From: UBA7960 sp964624065
GTDB taxonomy: Bacteria; Bacteroidota; Bacteroidia; Bacteroidales; UBA7960
Direction of reading: 5' to 3'
DNA: 64,000 bases
Assembly (NCBI GenBank): GCA_964624065.1
Contig: CAZUWF010000006.1
Location: forward strand, 19,218-83,217
In this document: piece by piece, positions 8,670-17,538 of the stretch
Numbering within the stretch: the first letter of the stretch is position 1
Layout: every line of letters starts with the position of its first letter
Made by a program: the position numbers and the translations under genes
Notes under the pieces: generated by a model
Told to the model about the DNA's origin: nothing
The model's input: the letters and a program-made list of their open reading frames with translations, nothing else
The model's database searches: none

Positions 8670-9188
8670 AGATATTAGCTGCCACCCAAGTACTAATTGT
8701 GAGGAGTGCGAGTCAAAACTACACCCATATGAAAGCTGGGCGGAAAATCGGAACTTTGAGAGAATAGTCATACATTTTTGATATTATTGCGGTTAGACTA
8801 TGAGGGTTGCTTGTTAGGGACCAAAAAGGGATTCGTAATAGCTAGACAATTACCCAAGCCAGGAGCCTTTATTGGTGCTTTTGCTCGGGAAAACCAATTG
8901 CAGAAAGTAATCCTGATTTTGCAATGAATTTACGCATGCCTTTATTGAACTAATGACACGAGCATTGGTTAAACCAATTAAACTATCCGGGTAATCCAAA
9001 TTCATGATTGTTTGAAAAGCGTGCGTATCAATGCAATGAACCAACAAAATCCCTGTCTGGTCAATAAACAAATCAAAATCTAAAATTTCGCCTAACCCTT
9101 CGCCATTAACTTTCCACTACTAAGAATCACCTCTTCACCATTAAACTTATTATTAATAGTTCTATACCCCTAACCCCTCAAGCTCCCA
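8670..9188. other. Intergenic region before pncB, with a weak reverse-strand open frame
   Basis: No gene can be supported in these 519 bases. A 73-codon open frame on the reverse strand (8850-9071) reads as a plausible globular sequence (for example CIDTHAFQTIMNLDYPDSLIGLTNARVI) and is open for some codons upstream of its ATG, so it could be the remnant of a lost gene; I cannot assign a family. The last 80 bases (9101-9188) are a G-poor leader of pncB. Confidence 0.35.
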
Positions 9189-10589
9189 ATGATCCTCAGT
9201 CCACTATACACCGACCTGTACCAGCTTACAATGGGTCAAGCCTATTTTAAGGAAAACACGCACGAAACCCCATCTTGTTTCGATTACTTTTTCCGAAAGT
9301 TGCCTTTCAATGGGGGGTATGTCATACTCGCCGGGTTGGAACCTTTGTTTGAGGTTTTGAATGATTTTAGGTTTTGTGAAAGTGATTTGGATTACCTAAA
9401 AGGTCAAGGATTTGACACACAATATTTGGAATATCTGAAAGAGTTTCGCTTTAAAGGTAGGGTTTTGGGGATGAGAGAAGGGGAGATTGTTTTTCCAAAC
9501 GAGCCTATATTGCGTGTGGAGGGGACTATGCTGGAATGTCAATTGGTTGAAACGGTTTTGCTTAATTTTGTCAACTTTCAATCGCTTATTGCCACCAAGG
9601 CATCAAGGGTAAGGCAATCGGCGGGAAGCAGGGTGCTGGCCGATTTTGGGTTGAGACGTGCCCAAGGAACCGGGGCTATGCTGGCCACCAGAGCTTCGAT
9701 AATTGGCGGGTTTGATTCCACGTCAAATGTTTGGGCAGCACTCAATTACGGGATTGCCGCATCTGGCACGATGGCACATTCCTTTATAGAGAGCTTCGAT
9801 AGCGAGCTTGAGGCCTTCAGGGCCTACGCCAAAACCTTTCCCGATAAGTGTGTACTGCTAGTTGACACCTACAACACCATTTCAAGCGGAATTCCAAATG
9901 CAATAACCGTTGCGAAGGAACTTGAAGGCCAAGGCCATAAACTAAAAGCCATAAGGCTCGACAGCGGGGATCTTGCATACCTTTCGAAAAAAGCCCGTCA
10001 GGTGCTAAACCAAAATGGGCTGAATTACGTCAATATAGTGGTTTCGAACCAGCTCGACGAACACGTCATCAAGAGTTTGCTCGACCAAGGCGCACCAATC
10101 AACATCTTTGGAGTTGGCACCAGTATGATTATAGGCAGGCCAGATGGCGCACTTGATGGGGTTTACAAACTCTCAGAATTTGCAGGCACCCCAAAGCTTA
10201 AAATCTCAGAGAACCTCCAAAAAACTACACTCCCAGGAAGGAAAAAGGTTTTACGATTCGTTGATGATGAAGGCCTTTTCCAGGCCGACTGCATTGTTTT
10301 AGAGGGAGATTCAATACCTGGAGAAATGTTTCACCCCACAGAAAAGGACAAATCACTTTCACTTGCTGGCCTCACACCACATGAATTGTTTGTTCAACAT
10401 ATGGAGGATGGAAAGGTCCTAGCCGAAAAAAATACGTTGCTTGATTTGCAAAAAGGGGTAATGGAAAGGTTGAAAAGCCTTCCGCCTGAGCATAAACGAT
10501 TCGATTTTCCACACATTTACAAGGTGGGGGTATCAGCCGGATTACTTGATTTGAAAATTAGACTCGTAAAAAGTCGGACTTCAAAATAA
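9189..10589 (+). CDS. pncB: Nicotinate phosphoribosyltransferase
   Basis: This enzyme turns nicotinate and PRPP into nicotinate mononucleotide, the entry step of the Preiss-Handler route of NAD salvage. The 466-residue protein begins PLYTDLYQLTMGQAYF, the typical N-terminus, and carries the family's phosphorylated histidine in GTMAHSFIE (His197), the PRPP-site stretch RLDSGDL, and GVGTSMIIGR. Its longer form (with a C-terminal extension including HELFVQHMEDGK) belongs to the bacterial/eukaryotic group activated by ATP. It is followed after 33 bases by the nicotinamidase gene, which supplies its substrate. Confidence 0.95.
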   Translation: MILSPLYTDLYQLTMGQAYFKENTHETPSCFDYFFRKLPFNGGYVILAGLEPLFEVLNDFRFCESDLDYLKGQGFDTQYLEYLKEFRFKGRVLGMREGEIVFPNEPILRVEGTMLECQLVETVLLNFVNFQSLIATKASRVRQSAGSRVLADFGLRRAQGTGAMLATRASIIGGFDSTSNVWAALNYGIAASGTMAHSFIESFDSELEAFRAYAKTFPDKCVLLVDTYNTISSGIPNAITVAKELEGQGHKLKAIRLDSGDLAYLSKKARQVLNQNGLNYVNIVVSNQLDEHVIKSLLDQGAPINIFGVGTSMIIGRPDGALDGVYKLSEFAGTPKLKISENLQKTTLPGRKKVLRFVDDEGLFQADCIVLEGDSIPGEMFHPTEKDKSLSLAGLTPHELFVQHMEDGKVLAEKNTLLDLQKGVMERLKSLPPEHKRFDFPHIYKVGVSAGLLDLKIRLVKSRTSK

Positions 10590-10622
10590 CTCTTAATAAC
10601 CTTTATATTTTGAAAAACCATA

Positions 10623-11270
10623 ATGAAAGCATTACTTATCGTTGATATCCAAAATGATTTCTTGCCAGGTGGAGCGTTGGCGGTTCCAGGTGGCGATCAA
10701 ATTGTTGGAGTTGTAAACTCCTTGCAGCCACATTTCGACATTGTGGTTGCAACCCAAGACTGGCACCCGGCCAACCACGGAAGCTTTGCATCGGCCCACG
10801 AGGGAGCAAAACCATTCGATATGGGCGTTTTGGGAGGTTTGGAACAAGTTCTGTGGCCCGACCATTGCGTGCAAGGAACCACAGGAGCAGAACTTACCGG
10901 ACTACTCGATATAAAGGCAATAGAAGCAATTTTCCGCAAGGGAACCGACCCAGGCATTGATTCCTACAGCGGGTTTTTCGACAACGGAAAATTAAAAGAT
11001 ACTGGGGTTGCCGCATATATGAAGGGTAGGGGAGTTACCCAGGTATTTTTGGTTGGCCTGGCTGGCGATTATTGCGTTGGGTTCACAGCGTTAGACGCCA
11101 TCGAGCAGGGATTCGAAACCTTTATTATTGAAGACGCCACAAGACCAATTGACTACGAAGGGTTTGAAAGGATGAAGGAACAAATCAATTTCAATGGCGG
11201 CAAAATTATTAAGGCAATGGATGTTTTGGGAGTGCAGGGGAAAGAATTGAGGGATTGGAGCAAAAATTGA
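10623..11270 (+). CDS. pncA: Nicotinamidase
   Basis: The enzyme hydrolyses nicotinamide to nicotinate and ammonia, feeding the phosphoribosyltransferase encoded just upstream. It has the complete isochorismatase-fold triad: Asp8 in VDIQNDF, Lys106 in FRKGTDP and the nucleophile Cys151 in GDYCVGFTALD. The metal site is given by the QDWHPANHGSF stretch. The length of 215 residues is usual. The 33-base gap and shared direction suggest one transcript with pncB, making nicotinamide recycling a two-gene unit. Confidence 0.95.
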   Translation: MKALLIVDIQNDFLPGGALAVPGGDQIVGVVNSLQPHFDIVVATQDWHPANHGSFASAHEGAKPFDMGVLGGLEQVLWPDHCVQGTTGAELTGLLDIKAIEAIFRKGTDPGIDSYSGFFDNGKLKDTGVAAYMKGRGVTQVFLVGLAGDYCVGFTALDAIEQGFETFIIEDATRPIDYEGFERMKEQINFNGGKIIKAMDVLGVQGKELRDWSKN

Positions 11271-11301
11271 TTGAACTAACTTAGTTATTTGCGGTAAATA
11301 T

Positions 11302-12258
11302 TCAATTATTCAATTTTTTGGCCATGGCGACCGCCCCTATTATTCCAGCATCGGAGCCCAGGGAGGCTTTCTTTATTATTGTTTTTTCTGGGTCGAAATC
11401 AAAGGTTAGGTCAGCAACTGTTTGTTCGATTGATTGAAAAAACCCATCCCAGGCGTTGGAAATCCCGCCACCAATCACAACTCCATCAAGCCTGATGATA
11501 TTGAGAATGTTGCTTATTCCTATTCCAACAGCCTTGCCCGATTGCCTGAATGTGTGCCTTGCAAACTGGTCACCTTCATAAGCCAAATTAGATATATCAA
11601 GGGGAGTAAACTGTTCCAAATCCTTATAATTGCCCTTTTCCACTCCATTCAATTCCAGGGTTTTGTGAAAAAGTCTAATAAGCCCGCTCTTGGCGGTAAG
11701 GGTTTCAAGGCAGCCTTTGTGTCCGCAGTTGCACAATACTCCGTCGATATCTATTATCATATGGCCTAATTCACTTGAAAACCCATTTAATTCAAGCAAT
11801 TTACCTTCTACAATTATTGCTCCTCCAACACCCGTACCAATGGTAATCATAACCATGCTGGTAAAATCGCGGCCGCTTCCCACTTCGTATTCGCCTAGAG
11901 CGGCCATATTTGCATCGTTGTCAATGACTACTTCAAGACCGGTTTCAAGTTTGAAGAAATCCCTGATGCCGAAGCCAACCCATTTTGGAAGGTTTGGTGC
12001 CATTTTCAAAGTGCCCGAATGTTGGTCAAACAACCCCGGCAAACCCATCCCGGCCGACATTACATTGTATTGGCCAGAAACCTCAGGAGCCTTTAACCAA
12101 CCTGCCAGGGTTGTAAAACAATCGGTAGGGTTGTCGTCCTTGCACACTGGAAAGCTAAAGCGCGAGAACAAATTGTACCTTGAGTCAAAAAGTCCCACCT
12201 TTATGCTGGTTCCGCCAACGTCAATGCCTAAAGCAACCTCTTTCCTTTTTAATGTCAT
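11302..12258 (-). CDS. ROK-family sugar kinase, probably glucokinase
   Basis: This 318-residue cytoplasmic kinase phosphorylates a hexose with ATP. The phosphate-binding loop LGIDVGGTSIKVGLFD begins the protein, the sugar-binding region contains DNDANMAALGE, and the ROK zinc site appears as CNCGHKGCLE. GTGVGGAII is the second ATP-site loop. ROK kinases without an N-terminal DNA-binding domain are usually glucokinases in Bacteroidota, but N-acetylglucosamine or fructose kinase cannot be excluded. It converges with pncA and is not in an evident operon. Confidence 0.88.
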   Translation of the reverse strand: MTLKRKEVALGIDVGGTSIKVGLFDSRYNLFSRFSFPVCKDDNPTDCFTTLAGWLKAPEVSGQYNVMSAGMGLPGLFDQHSGTLKMAPNLPKWVGFGIRDFFKLETGLEVVIDNDANMAALGEYEVGSGRDFTSMVMITIGTGVGGAIIVEGKLLELNGFSSELGHMIIDIDGVLCNCGHKGCLETLTAKSGLIRLFHKTLELNGVEKGNYKDLEQFTPLDISNLAYEGDQFARHTFRQSGKAVGIGISNILNIIRLDGVVIGGGISNAWDGFFQSIEQTVADLTFDFDPEKTIIKKASLGSDAGIIGAVAMAKKLNN

Positions 12259-12399
12259 AAATTGAAATAATTATCACAAATAATTGCACCTAATTACCTT
12301 AGGTGGACTTATGTACTTTGCCAGCCCACCGGGTGACAAACGTTATTCCGGCCACCTATTGAGGAGCCTTGCGTAACTCTACTAGTGCTAAAGCCTGAG

Positions 12400-12705
12400 T
12401 TATCTCAAAACCACATCCTTAACTCCCTCGAAACCTAGCTCCGAATTGAACATTTCTATTAAACTTGTCTTACTGTATAGAAACTCTTGACGCAGAACAG
12501 CAGAGTCAAGGTGTATTGTAACAGTTGTTTTTCGAAAACTAATCTTTTTTGTTTGCCTTCTTATGCTAGGTCCCATTTTTCTTTCCCAAACGGATATTAC
12601 TTTGGCTTCGTTGAGCTGTTCTTCCAATCCAGATTCCTTAATGAAACCCTTTATCAGATCTCCAATCTTTTTCTGGCTGTGATCAAGCATTTGACTAGTT
12701 GTCAA
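12400..12705 (-). CDS. DUF721 (DciA-like) protein
   Basis: A 101-residue DUF721 protein. Family members are nucleic-acid-binding KH-like proteins; DciA, the namesake, loads the DnaB replicative helicase in bacteria that lack DnaC/DnaI loaders. Visible marks are the central VWERKMGPSIRRQTK (the W..V/MG. motif of DUF721) and VTIHLDSAVLRQEFLYSK. Its start overlaps the end of recF by 11 bases on the same strand, so translation is probably coupled. The linkage of DUF721 to recF/dnaN-type genes is common and supports a replication role. Confidence 0.85.
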   Translation of the reverse strand: MTTSQMLDHSQKKIGDLIKGFIKESGLEEQLNEAKVISVWERKMGPSIRRQTKKISFRKTTVTIHLDSAVLRQEFLYSKTSLIEMFNSELGFEGVKDVVLR

Positions 12706-13813
12706 TGGTTATCATTTTTCTCACCGAGGCTTGTTCAACTTCAAAAATAAAGGTTTCGCCCTTTATTTTCCTGAAAAGGTTTTCGAGCCTTTCAATGTGG
12801 GTATCTGTAACGAACACCTGCCCGAAATTGTTTTGGCTCACCAAATTCATCAAATGCTCTACACGATTTTCGTCGAGCTTGTCAAAGATATCGTCAAACA
12901 ATAATATGGGGCTAAACCCTTTTATGTTCCTTATAAAAGCGTGTTGAGCTAGCTTAAGGGCGATCAGGAAAGTTTTTTGCTGCCCCTGGCTGCCAAACCT
13001 CTTTACCGGTACATCGTGGATTTCAAATACAAGGTCGTCTTTGTGAATTCCTACCGTAGTGTGTTGCATAATGCGATCTTTATCTCGTGCCTCAAGTATT
13101 TGGGTTGCAAAATCGTAATCGAAAAGCGTACTTTGGTAGGCCATCCCAACCTTCTCATTATCTCCGGATAGTTTTGCATGGTACTCCATGAATACTGGCA
13201 TAAAATTCTCGAAAAATCTTTTTCGCTCCACAAAAATAACATCACCGTGCCTGACCAAAAGCTCGTCCCAAATTTCAATTGAAGCCTCGTCGAACCGGCG
13301 CCTCTCCGCGAAGGTTTTGAGCAAGGCGTTGCGCTGAGTCAGTGCCCTGTTGTAATCGATAAGGCTGTGAAGGTAATTGCTGTTGTACTGCGAAATGACC
13401 CCGTCAAGGAACCTTCGCCTCTCGTCACTACCGCCATCTATGAGTCTAGCATCGCCGGGGCTAACCAGCACCAACGGATAAATTCCAATATGATCAAAAA
13501 GGCGCTCGTACTCCTTCTTGTTGCGCTTGAAAACTTTTCGCTGCCTTGCCTTTACGCCACAATACAACTCATCGGTAACTCCGTTTAGAGCATACTGCCC
13601 CTGAATCATGAACATCTCCTGCCCAAACGTAATGTTTTGGGTGTCGATCGGATTGGAAAAACTTTTGCAAAACGAAAGGTAATAAATGGCCTCCAGCAGG
13701 TTGGTCTTTCCTGAACCGTTATTTCCTCCCATACAATTGAACTTGGGCGAAAACTCCACTGAAAGCTCGGCATAGTTCCGGAAGTTAACCAACGAAAGCC
13801 TTTGCAAGTGCAT
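12695..13813 (-). CDS. recF: DNA replication and repair protein RecF
   Basis: RecF is the SMC-like ATPase that acts with RecO and RecR in gap repair and fork restart. The 372-residue protein has MHLQRLSLVNFRNY at its start, Walker A GGNNGSGKTNLLEA, the signature LVSPGDARLIDGGSDERRRF region, and Walker B/D-loop in PILLFDDIFDKLDENR. The frame is open another 57 codons upstream, but only the ATG at 13813 gives the family N-terminus. The DUF721 gene overlaps its end by 11 bases. RecR is also encoded in the window at 56766. Confidence 0.96.
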   Translation of the reverse strand: MHLQRLSLVNFRNYAELSVEFSPKFNCMGGNNGSGKTNLLEAIYYLSFCKSFSNPIDTQNITFGQEMFMIQGQYALNGVTDELYCGVKARQRKVFKRNKKEYERLFDHIGIYPLVLVSPGDARLIDGGSDERRRFLDGVISQYNSNYLHSLIDYNRALTQRNALLKTFAERRRFDEASIEIWDELLVRHGDVIFVERKRFFENFMPVFMEYHAKLSGDNEKVGMAYQSTLFDYDFATQILEARDKDRIMQHTTVGIHKDDLVFEIHDVPVKRFGSQGQQKTFLIALKLAQHAFIRNIKGFSPILLFDDIFDKLDENRVEHLMNLVSQNNFGQVFVTDTHIERLENLFRKIKGETFIFEVEQASVRKMITIDN

Positions 13814-14461
13814 AATGGGTGAATTGTTCTGCAAAAATAGCAAAATTGAAGGATAATCAGCCCAGGTAAGTTTTTTGTTTGCTGCAGGGGGCCGGTCTAT
13901 GAGACACCGCTTGCCCATCTTTCCATACCTCGTATTTAAAATGTTAATGACAATAACAAATATGCTTGTAAATTTTGGCAACAATGATTGCAGTGATTGA
14001 TCTAAGCAAGGTACCTCAAGGTTATAGTTTCAACAAAGCTTAGGTAGTTTCTATGTGAAAAACATTTTGGCCCTACTGTTCTGGAAATTTCTCTTCGACA
14101 ACCTTGATGGAGATTTCAAACCCCATTTATCTCATAATTCTTTTCTTTTGCAAATAACTTTTTCTTATCCATCACCTTTTTTTTACTAGTAATTGCATAA
14201 TTTCCAGATTTTTCTTGGCCAGGGCAATGCCATGAATGATGAAAAATAACGATGCCTAGGTGAATGCTGAACTTAGACACAGAAAGGTACCAGTTAAACA
14301 AAAAGTTGATGGAATATAGTTTTGACGAAGCAAGAATTGCCTCAGTTGGAACAATCAATAAAATATTTCCAAACAGGTTATACCTTTCCCAAACTCCCAA
14401 ACCATCTAACCATAAATCATAAATCATTACCTTTGCGCACGTATTAAAACAGTGCATAATC
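13814..14461. other. Non-coding stretch between recF and ftsY
   Basis: About 650 bases separating two divergent genes. It should hold both promoters. No convincing gene, RNA fold or repeat is visible; a reverse open frame reaching in from 14793 is an antisense shadow of ftsY. Before ftsY, TACCTTTGCG at 14430-14439 contains an exact TAnnTTTG box, a credible ftsY promoter. Confidence 0.5.
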
Positions 14462-15418
14462 ATGGGATTATTTGATTTTTTCAAGAAAGATAAAAAAGAA
14501 GTCCTTGACGAGGGGCTGAACAAAACACGAGAGTCGTTTTTGGGGAAGCTCTCGCGGGCAGTAATAGGCAAGTCGAAGGTTGACGAAGAGGTGCTTGATA
14601 ATCTTGAAGAGGTGCTAATAGGTTCTGATGTTGGTGTTGCAACCACCATAAAAATAATCGAAAGGTTGGAGGAGCGGGTTGCGCGCGATAAGTATTTCGG
14701 GGCCTCGGAGCTTAACAAGATACTCAAGGAAGAGATTGCCGGGTTGCTTTCCGAAAATACCTCCACAGATTCAAGCAAGTTGACTAAAGACACAGGCGAA
14801 CGCCCCTACGTGATAATGGTTGTAGGAGTTAACGGCGTAGGCAAGACAACCACCATTGGGAAGCTCGCTGCCAGGTTTAAGCAAGGAGGCAGTAAGGTTG
14901 TTCTTGGTGCCGCTGACACATTCAGAGCCGCTGCTGTTGACCAATTGGTAATCTGGTCCGAAAGGGCAGGGGTGCCTGTGGTAAACAAGGGAATGGGTGC
15001 CGACCCATCAAGCGTGGCTTTCGAAACCTTGCAGTATGCAGTTAAGAACGATGTCGAAGTGGCAATAATCGACACCGCAGGACGGTTGCACAACAAGGTT
15101 AATCTTATGAACGAACTCTCGAAGATTAAGAGGGTAATGCAAAAAGTGATGCCAAATGCGCCTCACGAAGTTTTGCTGGTTTTGGATGGAAGCACCGGTC
15201 AAAACGCCTTCGAACAAGCCAAGCAGTTTACTGCCGCAACGGAGGTAAATGCATTGGCAATAACAAAGCTCGACGGTACTGCCAAAGGTGGCGTAGTAAT
15301 AGGAGTCAGCGACCAGTTCCAGATACCGGTTAAGTACATAGGCGTAGGCGAGAAAATTGACGACCTCCAGCTCTTCGATCGAGAAGCATTTGTCAATTCG
15401 CTGTTTGCGGATAGGTAA
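14462..15418 (+). CDS. ftsY: Signal recognition particle receptor FtsY
   Basis: FtsY is the membrane-associated GTPase that receives ribosome-SRP complexes and hands them to the Sec translocon. The 318 residues comprise a four-helix N domain (to about residue 95) and a G domain with G1 GVNGVGKTTTIGKLA, the insertion-box ADTFRAAAVDQL, G3 DTAGR and G4 TKLDGTAKGG. The acidic A domain found in E. coli is missing, as in most Bacteroidota; the short N-terminal MGLFDFFKKDKK amphipathic helix probably serves for membrane binding. rimO follows 344 bases later on the same strand. Confidence 0.97.
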   Translation: MGLFDFFKKDKKEVLDEGLNKTRESFLGKLSRAVIGKSKVDEEVLDNLEEVLIGSDVGVATTIKIIERLEERVARDKYFGASELNKILKEEIAGLLSENTSTDSSKLTKDTGERPYVIMVVGVNGVGKTTTIGKLAARFKQGGSKVVLGAADTFRAAAVDQLVIWSERAGVPVVNKGMGADPSSVAFETLQYAVKNDVEVAIIDTAGRLHNKVNLMNELSKIKRVMQKVMPNAPHEVLLVLDGSTGQNAFEQAKQFTAATEVNALAITKLDGTAKGGVVIGVSDQFQIPVKYIGVGEKIDDLQLFDREAFVNSLFADR

Positions 15419-15762
15419 TGGCAGTTGTGGGTGAAATATGCAGGTTATTCGATGAAAATCAAAAACTGAAAAATGTTTCGAGGTTTCAGTTTTTCAGGCA
15501 AGGGGCAAAAATAACTTAATGAAAACCAATTACGGCGAAGGTATATGGCCATAAAAAAAACTATCCAATTCTTAAAATCGAAAACCATTAATCACTTTCG
15601 CTAATCAAAATTCTTTTCCGTTTCAACTCCTCAACCTATGTTCCCATGTTCCAAACCCTTTACAAAAACCATTAACCTACCAACCCTTCAACCTAAAAAA
15701 ACCTAAACTTCTCAACCTACAAACAACCGCTCACTCTTCACATTTCACATTTCACCTAAAAC
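15419..15762. other. Spacer between ftsY and rimO with an extreme G-poor tract
   Basis: No gene or RNA is seen. From 15601 to 15762 the plus strand has only about four G in 162 bases and is built of short related words (AACCTA, ACCATTAACC, TTCACATTTCACATTTCACC). It ends directly at the rimO ATG, so it is probably an unstructured leader; similar but shorter tracts precede several other genes of the window. Confidence 0.6.
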
Positions 15763-17055
15763 ATGCCTACCTCTCTAAACCTCATAACCTTAGGATGTTC
15801 TAAAAATCTGGTTGACTCCGAGCATTTTCTTGGTCAACTTCCCGAAAGGGATTTCAAAATTATGCACGATTCGGATGAACCTGCCGATATTGTTGTTATT
15901 AACACCTGTGGCTTCGTGAAGGACGCCAAGGAAGAGAGTATCGAAACCATTTTGCAGTTTGCAAGAGCACGCCAAGAGGGGCTAATAAAGGAGCTTGTTG
16001 TTATGGGGTGCCTCTCGCAAAGGTACATGGAGGAGTTAAAAGCCGAAGTTCCGGAGGTTGATTTCTGGTTTGGTGCCCGGGGTCTCGAAGATATTTTAAG
16101 GCATTTCATCAACAAACCCCATAATCAAATTGGCAAAAGGTTCTTGACCACGCCCGGACATTTTGCGTATTTGAAAATTTCGGAGGGTTGTGACCGCACC
16201 TGTTCATTCTGTGCCATTCCACTGATTAGGGGCGAGGCCATATCGCGAACCATCGAAAGCCTTGTTGCTGAGGCCAATCAACTTGCAACAAAGGGGGTAA
16301 AGGAGTTGATTTTGATAGCCCAGGATTTAACCTATTATGGTTATGATTTTAAAAGGAAATCATTGCTTGCTCCTTTGCTCCGACAAATTATTGAAATTGA
16401 GGGCATCGAATGGATCAGGCTTCATTATGCCTACCCCAAAAACTTTCCTGAGGAGGTAATTGAACTTATGGCCCACAACCCCAAAATCTGCAGGTACGTT
16501 GACATACCCTTGCAGCACATCAACGACAAAATTTTGAGTGATATGCGCCGTGGACACGATAAAGCCATGACCCTGGGACTCTTGGAAAAATTCAAGCGGC
16601 AGGTTCCTGGAATTGCCCTGCGTACAACACTCATGGTTGGTTTTCCTGGCGAAACGAAAGAGCAGTTTAAGGAACTTTTGGACTTTGTGGCTTTGGTTAA
16701 GTTTGATAGGCTGGGGGTGTTTACCTATTCACCCGAAGAAGGTACAAGGGCTTACGAATTGCCCGATGATGTCCCCAGTAAGGAAAAACAACGACGGGCA
16801 AATCAATTGATGGAGTTGCAGCGCGAGATATCGGCAGAATTGAACCACCAAAAAATAGGGCAAACCTTCAAAGTGATGATTGACAGGCGAGAGGGAGAAT
16901 ATTTCATTGGACGCACGGAGTTCGATTCACCCGAGGTCGACAACGAGGTGCTGGTTTCGTTTCACCCCGAAATTGTCGTGGGTGAATTTGCGAAAGTAAC
17001 GGTAACTTCGGCAACCGATTTTGAACTTTTTGCTAACTTTGAAGGTCAAAAATAA
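15763..17055 (+). CDS. rimO: Ribosomal protein S12 methylthiotransferase
   Basis: RimO adds a methylthio group to Asp88 (E. coli numbering) of ribosomal protein S12 using two iron-sulfur clusters and SAM. The 430-residue protein shows the three parts of the family: an N-terminal UPF0004 domain with cluster ligands Cys12, Cys49 and Cys83; a radical-SAM domain with Cys143-x3-Cys147-x2-Cys150 (EGCDRTCSFC); and a C-terminal TRAM domain from about residue 365. GCSKNLVDSE at the N-terminus separates RimO from its tRNA-modifying relative MiaB. The ftsY-rimO neighbourhood is usual in Bacteroidota. The ATG at 15763 follows a G-depleted leader. Confidence 0.95.
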   Translation: MPTSLNLITLGCSKNLVDSEHFLGQLPERDFKIMHDSDEPADIVVINTCGFVKDAKEESIETILQFARARQEGLIKELVVMGCLSQRYMEELKAEVPEVDFWFGARGLEDILRHFINKPHNQIGKRFLTTPGHFAYLKISEGCDRTCSFCAIPLIRGEAISRTIESLVAEANQLATKGVKELILIAQDLTYYGYDFKRKSLLAPLLRQIIEIEGIEWIRLHYAYPKNFPEEVIELMAHNPKICRYVDIPLQHINDKILSDMRRGHDKAMTLGLLEKFKRQVPGIALRTTLMVGFPGETKEQFKELLDFVALVKFDRLGVFTYSPEEGTRAYELPDDVPSKEKQRRANQLMELQREISAELNHQKIGQTFKVMIDRREGEYFIGRTEFDSPEVDNEVLVSFHPEIVVGEFAKVTVTSATDFELFANFEGQK

Positions 17056-17113
17056 TGAAAGGCTAAAGCACCAAGTAGTACTAAGAACTCACAATAAGCC
17101 CAAAATTAATATT

Positions 17114-17521
17114 ATGCAATTCACCCTCGAACAACTAAACAGCCTTAACAAAAATACCTTGATGGAAAGCCTCGGTATAGAGTACACCGAGATAGGGCAA
17201 GGGATTGTTACCGCTACAATGCCCGTTGACCATCGCACAAAGCAGCCTGCCGGAATCTTGCACGGTGGTGCCAGCATAGCCCTTGCCGAAACCATTGCAG
17301 GTTTGGGCTCATGGCTACTGGTTGATCCTGCCAAATCAGAGGTAAGGGGTGCCCAATTAACTGCCAACCACGTACGGGCCTGTGCTTCAAAACTGGTTTT
17401 TGCCAAAGCTACCATAGTGCACAAGGGAAATAATACCCACCTTTGGAACGTAGATGTTTTCGACGAGTCCGAACAACTTGTTTCAACCATAAGAATTACA
17501 AATTTCATAGTGGCTAGATAG
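17114..17521 (+). CDS. menI: Hotdog-fold thioesterase, probable 1,4-dihydroxy-2-naphthoyl-CoA hydrolase
   Basis: The protein of 135 residues has the PaaI/YbgC-type hotdog signature PAGILHGGASIALAET and is placed at the head of the menaquinone genes, which makes DHNA-CoA hydrolysis its likely job. The frame is open to 17021, but the ATG at 17114 gives the usual short N-terminus (MQFTLEQLN) and avoids overlap with rimO. menF follows 17 bases downstream. The catalytic acidic residue expected in the helix after the HGG motif is present in LAETIAG. Activity on other acyl-CoAs cannot be excluded. Confidence 0.87.
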   Translation: MQFTLEQLNSLNKNTLMESLGIEYTEIGQGIVTATMPVDHRTKQPAGILHGGASIALAETIAGLGSWLLVDPAKSEVRGAQLTANHVRACASKLVFAKATIVHKGNNTHLWNVDVFDESEQLVSTIRITNFIVAR

Positions 17522-17538
17522 TTAAGCCTTCGCGCACC

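Noticed and set aside
8850..9071. 73-codon reverse frame before pncB
   Set aside because: Looks somewhat protein-like, but has no recognisable family, and is short; mentioned only as a possible remnant.
11690..12265. 191-codon forward frame opposite the ROK kinase
   Set aside because: Proline/serine-rich mirror of a GC-biased codon pattern in the real gene.
14116..14793. 225-codon reverse frame before and over the start of ftsY
   Set aside because: Half of it is antisense to ftsY with serine-rich bias; no start context or family.
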